IMG/VR virus record: IMGVR_UViG_3300042518_001233
Location: 1-21,969 of that record
Reading direction: 5' to 3' (one strand)
DNA: 21,969 bases
Source: a virus
Position 1 is the first letter of the stretch; every line of letters starts with the position of its first letter. The notes under the pieces were generated by a model. That model made no database searches. It saw only the letters and a program-made list of their open reading frames with translations, and was not told the origin of the DNA. A program made the position numbers and the translations under genes. Of this stretch, positions 1-6,964 are shown in pieces.

Positions 1-97
1 TTCACGCATTGCGGCGGGGCTTGTTTCCCTGGTCATTTCATACGCGCTGGCCGTAACCGCATTAAAAGCGGCCTCTGGCAACTCTCTCCTCGCATGA
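1..97 (+). CDS. C-terminal fragment of a membrane-anchored protein (partial)
   Basis: A frame beginning at base 2 stays open from the left edge and ends at TGA 95-97, giving 31 residues. The stretch IAAGLVSLVISYALAVTAL is strongly hydrophobic and could be one transmembrane helix, with only a short polar tail after it. The stop overlaps the portal ATG (ATGA at 94-97), the same coupling seen at many other junctions here, which supports this as the real end of an upstream gene. In many tailed phages the terminase gene precedes the portal, but a hydrophobic C-terminus does not suggest terminase. The product cannot be named from this fragment. Confidence 0.5.
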   Translation, partial: SRIAAGLVSLVISYALAVTALKAASGNSLLA

Positions 98-2187
98 AGT
101 CCTACGACGACGAGCCAGACCGCGACACGAAATATTGGGTAGGCCAACTCACCGAAGCCGCCACCGATGGCAGTTGGTTCTCCGCCGTGCGCAGCCGGAA
201 CTACGATACCCGCATGTCGCTCTGGGACGGGCAGTCCTCGGATGGCCGCAAGTGGGCCAGCAACTACGGCAAAAATGTTTTCCCCTGGGAAGGCGCTGCC
301 GACAGCCGCATCCGCCTCGCTGATCTTGTTTGCAACCGCGAGACCCAGCTTTGCCTCACCTCCACCTTCGCCGCCCGCCTGCAAATGATGCCGGTAGAGT
401 CCACCGACGCCATGTCCCGCACCGCCGCTGAGTCTGTGCTGAAGTGGATGCTCTTCACGCACTGCGCCTCCGACCTCCGGCGCGAACTGGAACTCGCCCT
501 CAACATCCGCGCTACCTATGGCCTTGCCATCATGGGCGTGTTTTGGAAAACGACGACCCGCATCGAGGAAAAATCCGTCAGCCTCGAAGACATTATCCTC
601 ATGGCCCAAGAGCAGGGCGACCCAAACTCGCCGCTCGCCATGCTCATCGGCGCAATTCTGGACCCGCTCCAAGAGGAAGTGGCTATCGAGATGGCCGAGC
701 AATTCGCCCCCGGCACCGGCACCGCCGCCAATATCCGCAAACTGCGCGAAGGCGGCACGGTGGAATACACCGAGCCATACATATTTGAGAGCAAGCCCGA
801 GTGGACGGCGTTGGAGCCTTTCAACGACATCATTTTTCCCACTGCCACCTACGACCTGCAACGAGCCCCCTGGATCGCCCGCCGCGAAATGGTGACTTGC
901 GAAGAGCTGGAGGAACGCACGCTCACTGAGGGCTACCCCTACGAATTTTACGAGAAGGCCGAGAACTACAAAGGCGCAAGCCTGTGGCCCGTCTATTCGC
1001 AGCAGAACCACAACCGCCGCGACTCGATCCTCTGGCAAGACCACCGTGACCTGGTGGAAATCTGGCATGTTTACAGCAAGGAGACGGATGAGAAGACCGG
1101 CGCGACAAAGGTCATGTGCCGCGTCATGCACCCGAATGTGGACATCTTTGCCAAGGAGGAAATTTCCCCCTACTCACACGGCGAGTATCCCTTCATCGAG
1201 TTGGCCCGCGAGCGTGTGAGCCGGTGCATCCTGGAAGCCCGTGGCATCCCTGAGATCGTTTCGACGATGCAGGCCGAGATCAAAACCCAGCGCGACTACC
1301 GCACTGATCGCGCCGGGATCGCCATACTTCCCCCCATGCGCGTGCCTGCCAATCGTGGCAAGCTCGACATAATACTCGGCCCCGCCGTGCAAATCCCCGA
1401 ACGCCGCCCCAATGAATTTGGCTGGATGCAGCCGCCGCCGTTCGACCAGGGAACCATCGAGATCGAACGCGCCGTGCGACGCGATGTGAACGAATACTTC
1501 GGCATGGCAGGCGATGGAGTCGATCCCAACTATGTCGCCCTCGTCACCCAGCATACGGTGGACCGCTGGCTCCGCGATTTCAAAGCCATCGTCACGCAGA
1601 CCTACCAGCTCATGCAGCAATACATGCTGCCGGTGCAAATCCTTCGCGTCTCCGGCGGGCAGGCTCTCCCTTTCCAGGCCGACCGCGAAAGCATCCAAGG
1701 CAAATTTGACCTCATCGTAGATTGGGATGCCAAGAACCTCGACGCCGAAGCCCTCGGCGTGAAGCTGAACTATATCAGCCAAGCCATCGTGCCTATGGAT
1801 GTTGCCGGTGTCATCGACCGCGCCGGGCTCGTGAAATTCATCATGGCCGCCGTGGATCCAAACCTCGCCGACATCCTCGTCCGCGACCCCGGCCCCGCCG
1901 CCGCCATCGAGTCCAACGAAGAGCAACTTGCCTTCACAAAAATCGCCGCAGGCACCGAGCCGGAATTACCAGGCGAAGGCCAAAACCACCAGCTCCGCGC
2001 CCAAGTCCTGCAAGGCATCATCCAAGCCAACCCCGCCCTGCAACAACGCCTCCAGCAAGACGAGATTTTCCGCAGCATGATTGAAGCCCGCATGAAGGGC
2101 TTCAACTTCCAAATGCAGCAACAACAAAACGCCCAGATAGGCCGCCAAGGCACGCTTCCAGCGTTGCAGCAAGGAGGCGCACAATGA
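94..2187 (+). CDS. Portal (head-tail connector) protein
   Basis: The portal forms the dodecameric ring at one capsid vertex through which DNA is packaged and ejected. The protein is 697 residues, close to P22-type portals (about 725). Residues 61-80 contain NVFPWEGAADSRI, and a 'PWEGA(A/S)D.R' block near the N-terminus is one I associate with this portal family. A charged central region follows with PFNDIIFPTATYDLQ, then QAEIKTQRDYRTDRAG, which suits the conserved long-helix region. The C-terminus is Gln-rich (MQQQQNAQ), as is common for portal barrels. The ATG at 94 has no Shine-Dalgarno site and overlaps the previous stop. The frame is open upstream to the window edge, so a longer N-terminus cannot be excluded. 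The next gene overlaps it by ATGA. Confidence 0.85.
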   Translation: MKSYDDEPDRDTKYWVGQLTEAATDGSWFSAVRSRNYDTRMSLWDGQSSDGRKWASNYGKNVFPWEGAADSRIRLADLVCNRETQLCLTSTFAARLQMMPVESTDAMSRTAAESVLKWMLFTHCASDLRRELELALNIRATYGLAIMGVFWKTTTRIEEKSVSLEDIILMAQEQGDPNSPLAMLIGAILDPLQEEVAIEMAEQFAPGTGTAANIRKLREGGTVEYTEPYIFESKPEWTALEPFNDIIFPTATYDLQRAPWIARREMVTCEELEERTLTEGYPYEFYEKAENYKGASLWPVYSQQNHNRRDSILWQDHRDLVEIWHVYSKETDEKTGATKVMCRVMHPNVDIFAKEEISPYSHGEYPFIELARERVSRCILEARGIPEIVSTMQAEIKTQRDYRTDRAGIAILPPMRVPANRGKLDIILGPAVQIPERRPNEFGWMQPPPFDQGTIEIERAVRRDVNEYFGMAGDGVDPNYVALVTQHTVDRWLRDFKAIVTQTYQLMQQYMLPVQILRVSGGQALPFQADRESIQGKFDLIVDWDAKNLDAEALGVKLNYISQAIVPMDVAGVIDRAGLVKFIMAAVDPNLADILVRDPGPAAAIESNEEQLAFTKIAAGTEPELPGEGQNHQLRAQVLQGIIQANPALQQRLQQDEIFRSMIEARMKGFNFQMQQQQNAQIGRQGTLPALQQGGAQ
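2171..2177 (+). promoter_or_regulatory. Strong Shine-Dalgarno site (AAGGAGG)
   Basis: AAGGAGG lies 6 bases before the ATG at 2184, inside the end of the portal gene. It fixes the start of the 315-residue neck protein. It contrasts with many fibre genes in this window, which have no such site. Confidence 0.8.
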
Positions 2188-3131
2188 AGGCCACGCCCTA
2201 CCGCACCGTCCGCGATGGCGTCGTCAGCCGCATGGGCATCGACCCCGACCAGCCGCTTATGGCCTCGCAGGCTACGGCGCTTGCGGAGTATTTGACAACC
2301 GCTGCGGCGACGGCTTGGACATTCTTTGATTGGCCCGAGGTTTATTTGACCGAGGCCCGCACGCCGGTGGGCGATGGCTACGCGCCGGGGCTTTATACCT
2401 ACGAGAGCGATTATGTCGGCACGACATCCTACATCGGCCGTGCCTTGCAGGGCTCGCAATTTGCGGACCCTGTGTGGCGGATTAAGCGCGTCACCACGAC
2501 CGCCTCGGGCGATCTGCTGAATATCGACACCGCCGTAGATGTGGCGTGGAACGACCGCACGACCGCGACCTACATCGAGACCAGCACAAATGCGCCTGCG
2601 GAGGAGTTCATCCCCTACATCCCGCTTCTGGCTCCAGGCCAGAAGGCCATTGGGAATGTGCTCAAGGTTTATGACATCAAGCCCGACGAAGGCCGCGTCA
2701 CGCTGTCGCTGGATTTCGTCGTCACCGAAGACCGCATCCTTATTACCGATACAGACTACATCTCCGGCCAAGTATGGGTCGAGTTCTCACTGCCTCAGCC
2801 AAAATTCACCAGCACCGCTTTCAATAGCTCCACGGCTTACGCAGCGGGCGATCTCGTTTACTACAACTCGACCGGCGACTGCTACGAAGCCCTCGCCGAC
2901 ACAACCGGCAATCTCCCGACGAATGAGGAGTTCTGGCTGCGCCATCGCATCCCGGCCTTCCTCGCCGACTACCTCAAGTTCTACGCGCTCGCAGAGACGC
3001 TTTCGGAGGACGGCCAGATGGACAAGGCCAACTACCAGTTCTCCCGCGCCGAAGGCATCCTGCAACAACGCATGGACGACGCCTGGCTGCGCAAAGGCGA
3101 GGTCCGACGCTACTCCGCCAGCTTCCAATAA
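2184..3131 (+). CDS. Putative neck/head-tail adaptor protein with a CBM5/12-like module
   Basis: This 315-residue protein is translationally coupled to the portal gene (ATGA overlap, strong Shine-Dalgarno site). Its position directly after the portal suggests a neck or adaptor protein; I do not recognise a named family for the whole chain. Residues 209-251 contain STAYAAGDLVYYN, then a YEALADTTGN block and FW. This resembles small carbohydrate-binding modules of the chitin-binding type (Tyr-Gly-Val-Tyr-Trp spacing), which recur in phage structural proteins. The C-terminus (about 255-310) is predicted helical and polar (LADYLKFYALAETLSEDGQ), reminiscent of adaptor helices that dock on the portal ring. 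An alternative is a tail tubular A-like protein. Confidence 0.5.
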   Translation: MKATPYRTVRDGVVSRMGIDPDQPLMASQATALAEYLTTAAATAWTFFDWPEVYLTEARTPVGDGYAPGLYTYESDYVGTTSYIGRALQGSQFADPVWRIKRVTTTASGDLLNIDTAVDVAWNDRTTATYIETSTNAPAEEFIPYIPLLAPGQKAIGNVLKVYDIKPDEGRVTLSLDFVVTEDRILITDTDYISGQVWVEFSLPQPKFTSTAFNSSTAYAAGDLVYYNSTGDCYEALADTTGNLPTNEEFWLRHRIPAFLADYLKFYALAETLSEDGQMDKANYQFSRAEGILQQRMDDAWLRKGEVRRYSASFQ

Positions 3132-3171
3132 CCACCCCCTTGACACCCTCTCCCATAATAAAAATAACGAC

Positions 3172-3459
3172 ATGAGTAACCCCACAATTCAGATCGCCGC
3201 CCGTTCCTCCTCAGGCATCGTGCAACCCGTGCAAGCCACTCCTGATGGGGCTCTGCGCGTCACCACAGGTTTTCCTCTTCCTCTTTACGATGCCTTCAGC
3301 ATTGTGCGTGTTGGCTCTACAAATAACACCGACTACACGCAGTATTCTTTCGGCGGAACACCTGTGGCTCGCGTGAAAGTTACTTACTTTGGCGGCACGC
3401 CGACTACGGATAACGCCTCGATTTCCGGCTCGTTTATTCAGTTTCCGCCTTTCGCATAA
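3172..3459 (+). CDS. Small phage structural protein, unknown function
   Basis: This 95-residue protein starts MSNPTIQIAARSSSG and is rich in Ser, Thr, Gly and beta-branched residues, with alternating hydrophobic positions that suggest beta-strands. The frame is open much further upstream, but that part overlaps the neck gene out of register. The ATG at 3172 follows a 40-base AT-rich spacer (3152-3171) and is the natural start. There is no Shine-Dalgarno site. The stop at 3457-3459 lies one base before the next ATG, so the two are probably one transcript. It sits between the neck gene and the fibre genes, so a minor tail or decoration role is plausible; nothing in it names a family. Confidence 0.55.
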   Translation: MSNPTIQIAARSSSGIVQPVQATPDGALRVTTGFPLPLYDAFSIVRVGSTNNTDYTQYSFGGTPVARVKVTYFGGTPTTDNASISGSFIQFPPFA

Positions 3460-3460
3460 C

Positions 3461-3733
3461 ATGGGACAAATCGCCTTTGATCCATTGACCGGCAGCATGA
3501 TTTCGACCACTGCGCAAAACGCGCAGCTCGATTCATCAGGCCAACTCTCTGGCGATCTCATCCCGAGCGACTTCGACGATGTGCAGCGTTTTGACAATCT
3601 CGCTGCCTTCCCATCCCAGGGCGTCGTAGCCCGCATCTATTTTGCTGCCGACAGCAACCTCCCATACCGATGGGACCCACCCACACTTTCCTACAAGCCC
3701 ATCGTCGCCGATTCGGACGGCGGTGAGTTTTAG
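3461..3733 (+). CDS. Small tail-associated protein, unknown function
   Basis: This 90-residue protein starts MGQIAFDPLTGSMIS, one base after the previous stop. Near the C-terminus IYFAADSNLPYRWD resembles the 'tag' found in N-terminal segments of phage fibre and tail proteins (IYYATDTxxLYRW), which suggests a small fibre-base or tail protein. The frame is open upstream to 3389, but that part overlaps the 3172 gene; the ATG at 3461 is preferred because of the tight spacing. There is no Shine-Dalgarno site. Confidence that it is translated is moderate. Confidence 0.55.
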   Translation: MGQIAFDPLTGSMISTTAQNAQLDSSGQLSGDLIPSDFDDVQRFDNLAAFPSQGVVARIYFAADSNLPYRWDPPTLSYKPIVADSDGGEF

Positions 3734-3773
3734 GACCACCCCGCAGTAACAACCCCCCAAAACATTAAATAAT

Positions 3774-4862
3774 ATGCCCTCCAATATTCGCATCAAACGC
3801 AGACTTACCGGCGCAGCCGGAGCCCCAGCCAGCCTGCTCGCAGGCGAGCCAGCCTGGAATAAAGTAAACGAGGTTCTCTATCTCGGTTCCGAAAATTCCA
3901 TCGACGCAGTAGCAGGCCGTGGCGCAGTCGTCATGCTCGACGGCGCACAGACCGTTGCAGGCGTCAAAACCTTCAGCGACACCATCACCGGCTCCGTCTC
4001 CGGCAACGCAGGCACAGCCACCGCGCTCCAGACTGCCCGCGACATCTCGCTTACTGGCGATGTCACAGGCACAGCCAGCGCCTTTAATGGTTCGGCCAAC
4101 GCCTCCATCTCCGCCACTCTGGCCAACAGCGGCGTCTCAGCAGGCACGCACACTAAAGTCACCGTGGACGCCAAAGGCCGCGTCACCGTTGGTGCAAACC
4201 TCGAAGCCAGCGACATCCCCACGCTCACCGCGTCCAAAGTCTCCGACTTCGACACCCAGGTCCGCTCCAGCCGCCTCGACCAGATGGCCGCGCCAACCGC
4301 GTCCGTTTCGCTCAACAGCCAGAAGATCACAGGCCTCGCCGAGCCCTCGGCCTCCAGCGACGCTTCCACCAAGGGCTATGTGGACACCGCAGTCAGCAAC
4401 CTCGTTGACGGCGCTCCCGACCTCCTCAACACGCTGAACGAAATCGCCGCCGCGATTGCCGATGACGCGAACTACGCGACGACCGTGACCACTGCCCTGG
4501 GCACAAAATTGGTCAAGTCCAGCAACCTCAGCGACCTCACCGACGCCTCGGCCGCCCGCACAAACCTCGGACTCGCCATTGGCACCAATGTCCAGGCTTA
4601 CGACGGCACACTCGCCGCCCTCGCAGGAGTCACCGTAGCCGCCGACAAGGTTATCTACGCCACCGGCGCGGATCAGTTCGCCACAAGCGACCTCTCCAGC
4701 TACGGCCGCAGCCTCATCGACGACGCCTCCGCCTCCGATGCCCGCACCACGCTCGGCCTCGGCAGCATCGCCACACAAGCCGCAAACAATGTCGCCATCA
4801 CCGGCGGCAGCATCAGCGGCGTCACCATCGACGACATCACCATCGACGGCGGCAGCTTCTAG
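3774..4862 (+). CDS. Tail fibre protein with Mtd-like N-terminal adaptor
   Basis: A 362-residue fibre protein. Residues 1-40 (NIRIKRRLTGAAGAP, then LLAGEPAWN and VLYLG) resemble the N-terminal attachment module of phage fibre and tropism-determinant proteins: 'KRxxxxxxxPxxLxxGExAxNxxxxxLYxG'. The middle (about 60-125) has the repeats QTVAGVKTFSDT, LTGDVTGTASAF and NGSANASISATL, typical of trimeric fibre shafts. Around 190-205 is EPSASSDASTKGYVDTA, a widespread fibre motif. The C-terminus ends in ITGGSISGVTIDDITIDGGSF-type strands, like the short beta-helical tips of some phage fibres. No obvious receptor-binding head is present, so other fibre proteins may attach. Trimer formation is inferred from the family. 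Confidence 0.8.
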   Translation: MPSNIRIKRRLTGAAGAPASLLAGEPAWNKVNEVLYLGSENSIDAVAGRGAVVMLDGAQTVAGVKTFSDTITGSVSGNAGTATALQTARDISLTGDVTGTASAFNGSANASISATLANSGVSAGTHTKVTVDAKGRVTVGANLEASDIPTLTASKVSDFDTQVRSSRLDQMAAPTASVSLNSQKITGLAEPSASSDASTKGYVDTAVSNLVDGAPDLLNTLNEIAAAIADDANYATTVTTALGTKLVKSSNLSDLTDASAARTNLGLAIGTNVQAYDGTLAALAGVTVAADKVIYATGADQFATSDLSSYGRSLIDDASASDARTTLGLGSIATQAANNVAITGGSISGVTIDDITIDGGSF

Positions 4863-4880
4863 TAGCTCCTCCCTCCACAC

Positions 4881-4912
4881 AGCGGTGGCGCGGTTCATCC
4901 CGCGCCATCGCT
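4881..4912 (+). other. 13-bp stem-loop between fibre genes
   Basis: Bases 4881-4893 pair with 4900-4912 along 13 base pairs (one G-T wobble at 4885/4908) around a 6-base loop. It lies in the only gene-free stretch of about 100 bases, between two fibre genes. No T-run follows, so it is not a standard intrinsic terminator. It could be a terminator helped by Rho, an RNA-processing site, or part of a mobile repeat. Confidence 0.6.
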
Positions 4913-4927
4913 CCACGGGGTCACTGC

Positions 4928-4957
4928 TTAAAACCTAATCCTTAAAACTTAAAACTT
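4928..4957 (+). repeat. TTAAAACT-type tract upstream of a fibre-adaptor gene
   Basis: Three imperfect copies of a 7-9-base unit (TTAAAACC, TTAAAACTT, AAAACTT) lie 5 bases before the ATG at 4963. The same unit recurs four times at 12700-12735 before another fibre gene. It is AT-rich in a GC-rich genome. It may act as a leader that helps unstructured initiation, or be a host-type intergenic repeat. Confidence 0.65.
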
Positions 4958-4962
4958 CCTCA

Positions 4963-5331
4963 ATGGCCACGGTCATCCAGCTTCTCCGCTCCACGGTTCC
5001 CGGCCGAGTCCCCACCGCCGCGCAAGTGGCGCAGGGTCAACTCGCCCTTAACCTCGCCGACCGGCGTCTGTATTCCAAAGACCACACCAACGAAGTTTTC
5101 CGCATAGCCCGCCCCCGCGACCCAAGCGACTACCAGCTCCTGCACGCTGCGGACGGCAACCACCTCTACCTCGGCCGCCTCGCCTGGGAAGACTACCCCG
5201 CCTCAGGCCCCGCCGAGGACTCCACCGCCTGGACCATTTACCGCATCACGACCAACTCCGCAGGCGATGTGCTCTCGGAGCAATCCGCCACCGGCGCGTG
5301 GTCAAATAAACAATCTCTCACCTACAGCTAA
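4963..5331 (+). CDS. Fibre adaptor protein with Mtd-like N-terminal module
   Basis: A 122-residue protein that starts MATVIQLLRSTVPGRVPTAA and continues QLALNLADRRLYSKD. This is a clear version of the fibre attachment module 'LKRSTVxGxVPTxxxLxxGELAVNxADxxLYxKD' known from the N-termini of many phage fibres. The rest (about 50-122) is an unassigned beta-rich segment with WTIYRITTNSAGD. Here the module stands almost alone, so it may be a short connector that docks another fibre on the tail. The ATG at 4963 follows the TTAAAACT tract with no Shine-Dalgarno site. The next gene starts 3 bases after its stop, so co-assembly with the 5335 fibre is likely. Confidence 0.7.
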   Translation: MATVIQLLRSTVPGRVPTAAQVAQGQLALNLADRRLYSKDHTNEVFRIARPRDPSDYQLLHAADGNHLYLGRLAWEDYPASGPAEDSTAWTIYRITTNSAGDVLSEQSATGAWSNKQSLTYS

Positions 5332-5334
5332 ACC

Positions 5335-6699
5335 ATGATCGCAAACGCACTCCCTCGCCCGCTCACCGCAGGCTCAGTTGACAACGCCATTCTCCGAGCA
5401 GACGGCACGGACGGCACAATCCTCCAATCCTCCGGCCTCATCGTGGACGATGCGATTATTGCATACTCAGCCACTGGCGATGCGGCTACCGATGTCATCA
5501 CGGCAACAGGTCATAATTTTTCCAGTAATCAGACCGTGCTTTTCAGCGCCATCACTGGTGGCGCTGGGCTGGCTGCAAACACCGTCTATTTCGTCCGCAA
5601 CCCATCTGGCAACACCTTCCAACTCTCGACCACCAGCGGCGGCGCAGCCATCAATTTCACCACCAACATCACCGCTGGAACGGTCATCGCCATCCAAGCA
5701 AATGTGGCCATTTCGCAAAACACCACCGAGACCAACTCCTCGCTCGTTCTCACGCCGAAAGGCGTAGGTGCGCTGATCGCTGGCCCCAAGCCGGACGGAA
5801 CAGCAGTTGGCGGGAATGCGCGAGGTAGTAGAGCGGTTGATTTGCAAATAACACGCGCAGCATCAACGCAAGTTGCAAGCGGAGCAAACGCCTTTATTGG
5901 TAACGGTCAAAATAATAGAAGCTCAGGCCTTTATGCTGTTGTGGTCGGAGGGTCTGGAAACAGCGCAACTGGGGCAGGAACTTCCGATGCTGGGTCTGGC
6001 GTTGTTTGCGGTGCAAACAATACTGCATCTGGAGATGTTGGCTCATTTGTAGGTGGTGGTTTGGGAAATACCGCAAGCGGCAGCAGAGCATTTGTTGGCG
6101 GTGGTCAATTTAATACAGCCGGAACTGGATTATATCCAACTGTTGTAGGTGGTTATACAAATATAGCAAGCTCAAATTCATCATTTGTCGGCGGCGGTGC
6201 TTTTAATACAGCATCGGGCGCCGCTTCTGCAATTTTAGGAGGCAGTTCAGCCGTAGCTGACCGAGCAGGAATGCAAGCTCATGCTTTAGATCCTTTTGCT
6301 GTTGCAGGCGATGCCCAACGCGCACGGTTTGTCATGCGGAACAAGACAACAACGAACAGCGCAGTCGAGCTTTTCTTGGACGGCATCAGCGCTCGCCTCA
6401 CCATCCCGTCCGGCAAGGTTCTGGCTCTGACAATCAACATCTGTGGCATAAGCAGCACCGGAGGAGCAGTCGCACACTACATGCGGCAGTATGCTCTCAA
6501 GAATGTCTCTGGAACCTGCACGGAGGTTTACGCCCCAGTCACCATCGGAACCGACAACGCCGCAGGAACCAGCATTGCCTTAAGCGCATACGATGTTGGA
6601 GCCGTAGAAGCCCTCCGCGTTCAAGTCACCGGAACAGCCTCCACAATCTGGCGATGGGTGGCCAGCGTCGATGCCGTCGAAATCGCCTTCGGAACTTAA
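5335..6699 (+). CDS. Tail fibre with YadA-like beta-roll repeats
   Basis: A 454-residue fibre. Residues 1-40 (TAGSVDNAILRADGT) look like a fibre base. Residues 54-112 contain a small module with ATGHNFSSNQTVLF, LAANTVYFV and NTFQLS, similar to the HGL...GxxVxF...NTFxL module common in phage structural proteins. Residues 189-295 carry seven copies of a VGGGxxNTASG-type repeat about 15 residues apart, the hallmark of YadA-head-like left-handed beta-rolls in trimeric adhesins. The C-terminal 130 residues (RFVMRNKTTTNSAVELFLDG onward) are probably a globular tip. The repeat region has lower GC than its flanks. No Shine-Dalgarno site; start fixed by close spacing to the previous stop. Confidence 0.8.
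   Translation: MIANALPRPLTAGSVDNAILRADGTDGTILQSSGLIVDDAIIAYSATGDAATDVITATGHNFSSNQTVLFSAITGGAGLAANTVYFVRNPSGNTFQLSTTSGGAAINFTTNITAGTVIAIQANVAISQNTTETNSSLVLTPKGVGALIAGPKPDGTAVGGNARGSRAVDLQITRAASTQVASGANAFIGNGQNNRSSGLYAVVVGGSGNSATGAGTSDAGSGVVCGANNTASGDVGSFVGGGLGNTASGSRAFVGGGQFNTAGTGLYPTVVGGYTNIASSNSSFVGGGAFNTASGAASAILGGSSAVADRAGMQAHALDPFAVAGDAQRARFVMRNKTTTNSAVELFLDGISARLTIPSGKVLALTINICGISSTGGAVAHYMRQYALKNVSGTCTEVYAPVTIGTDNAAGTSIALSAYDVGAVEALRVQVTGTASTIWRWVASVDAVEIAFGT
5878..6258 (+). repeat. YadA-type beta-roll repeat array in a fibre gene
   Basis: This codes for about seven turns of GG-x-x-NTASG type at residues 189, 204, 224, 239, 254, 270 and 285 of the fibre. The spacing is close to 15 residues with one 20-residue step, which suggests an insertion in one turn. 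Hand-counted GC for 5821-6300 is about 49%, against 55-68% in nearby backbone genes. Confidence 0.75.
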
Positions 6700-6712
6700 C
6701 CAAACACACACC

Positions 6713-6952
6713 ATGAGAACATACGGACTTATATTCGCAGACGGACGCAAGGAACTCGCCAGCATCGTGCTGGACGAAAACGACGAGCCACGCATCGACA
6801 CCATCCGCCCATATCCCTGCCCCGAAGATTGGGTCGATCCGCAGATCATCCCCCTCGTCAAAATCGACCAACCCGAAAGCGGCGACTGGGAACCGAACCT
6901 CGTCTGGTTCGCAGATCGCGTCGAGCGCCAGTGGATTCCAGCTAACTCCTAA
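6713..6952 (+). CDS. Small conserved-type phage protein after a fibre gene
   Basis: A 79-residue protein starting MRTYGLIFADGRKELASIV. It is acidic and Pro/Trp-rich, with EDWVDPQIIPL, WEPNLVWFADRVERQW and no signal peptide. Small proteins directly after a fibre gene are often fibre-assembly chaperones, and the Trp-rich '..NLVW..D.VE..W' ending recalls such proteins, but I do not recognise the family and this is inference. The ATG at 6713 follows a TAACCAAACAC-type leader nearly identical to that before the next gene (6965). Longer starts upstream would overlap the fibre gene. Confidence 0.5.
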   Translation: MRTYGLIFADGRKELASIVLDENDEPRIDTIRPYPCPEDWVDPQIIPLVKIDQPESGDWEPNLVWFADRVERQWIPANS

Positions 6953-6964
6953 CCAAACACGACC

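Noticed and set aside
3140-3159. TTGACA followed by CATAAT before the 3172 gene
   Set aside because: The spacing is 8 bases, far from the 16-18 needed for a sigma-70 type promoter.
2539-3171. Upstream extension of the 3172 gene (start at 2539)
   Set aside because: It overlaps the neck gene in another frame and its translation is a Ser/Arg/Pro-rich shadow; the ATG at 3172 follows an AT-rich spacer after the neck stop.
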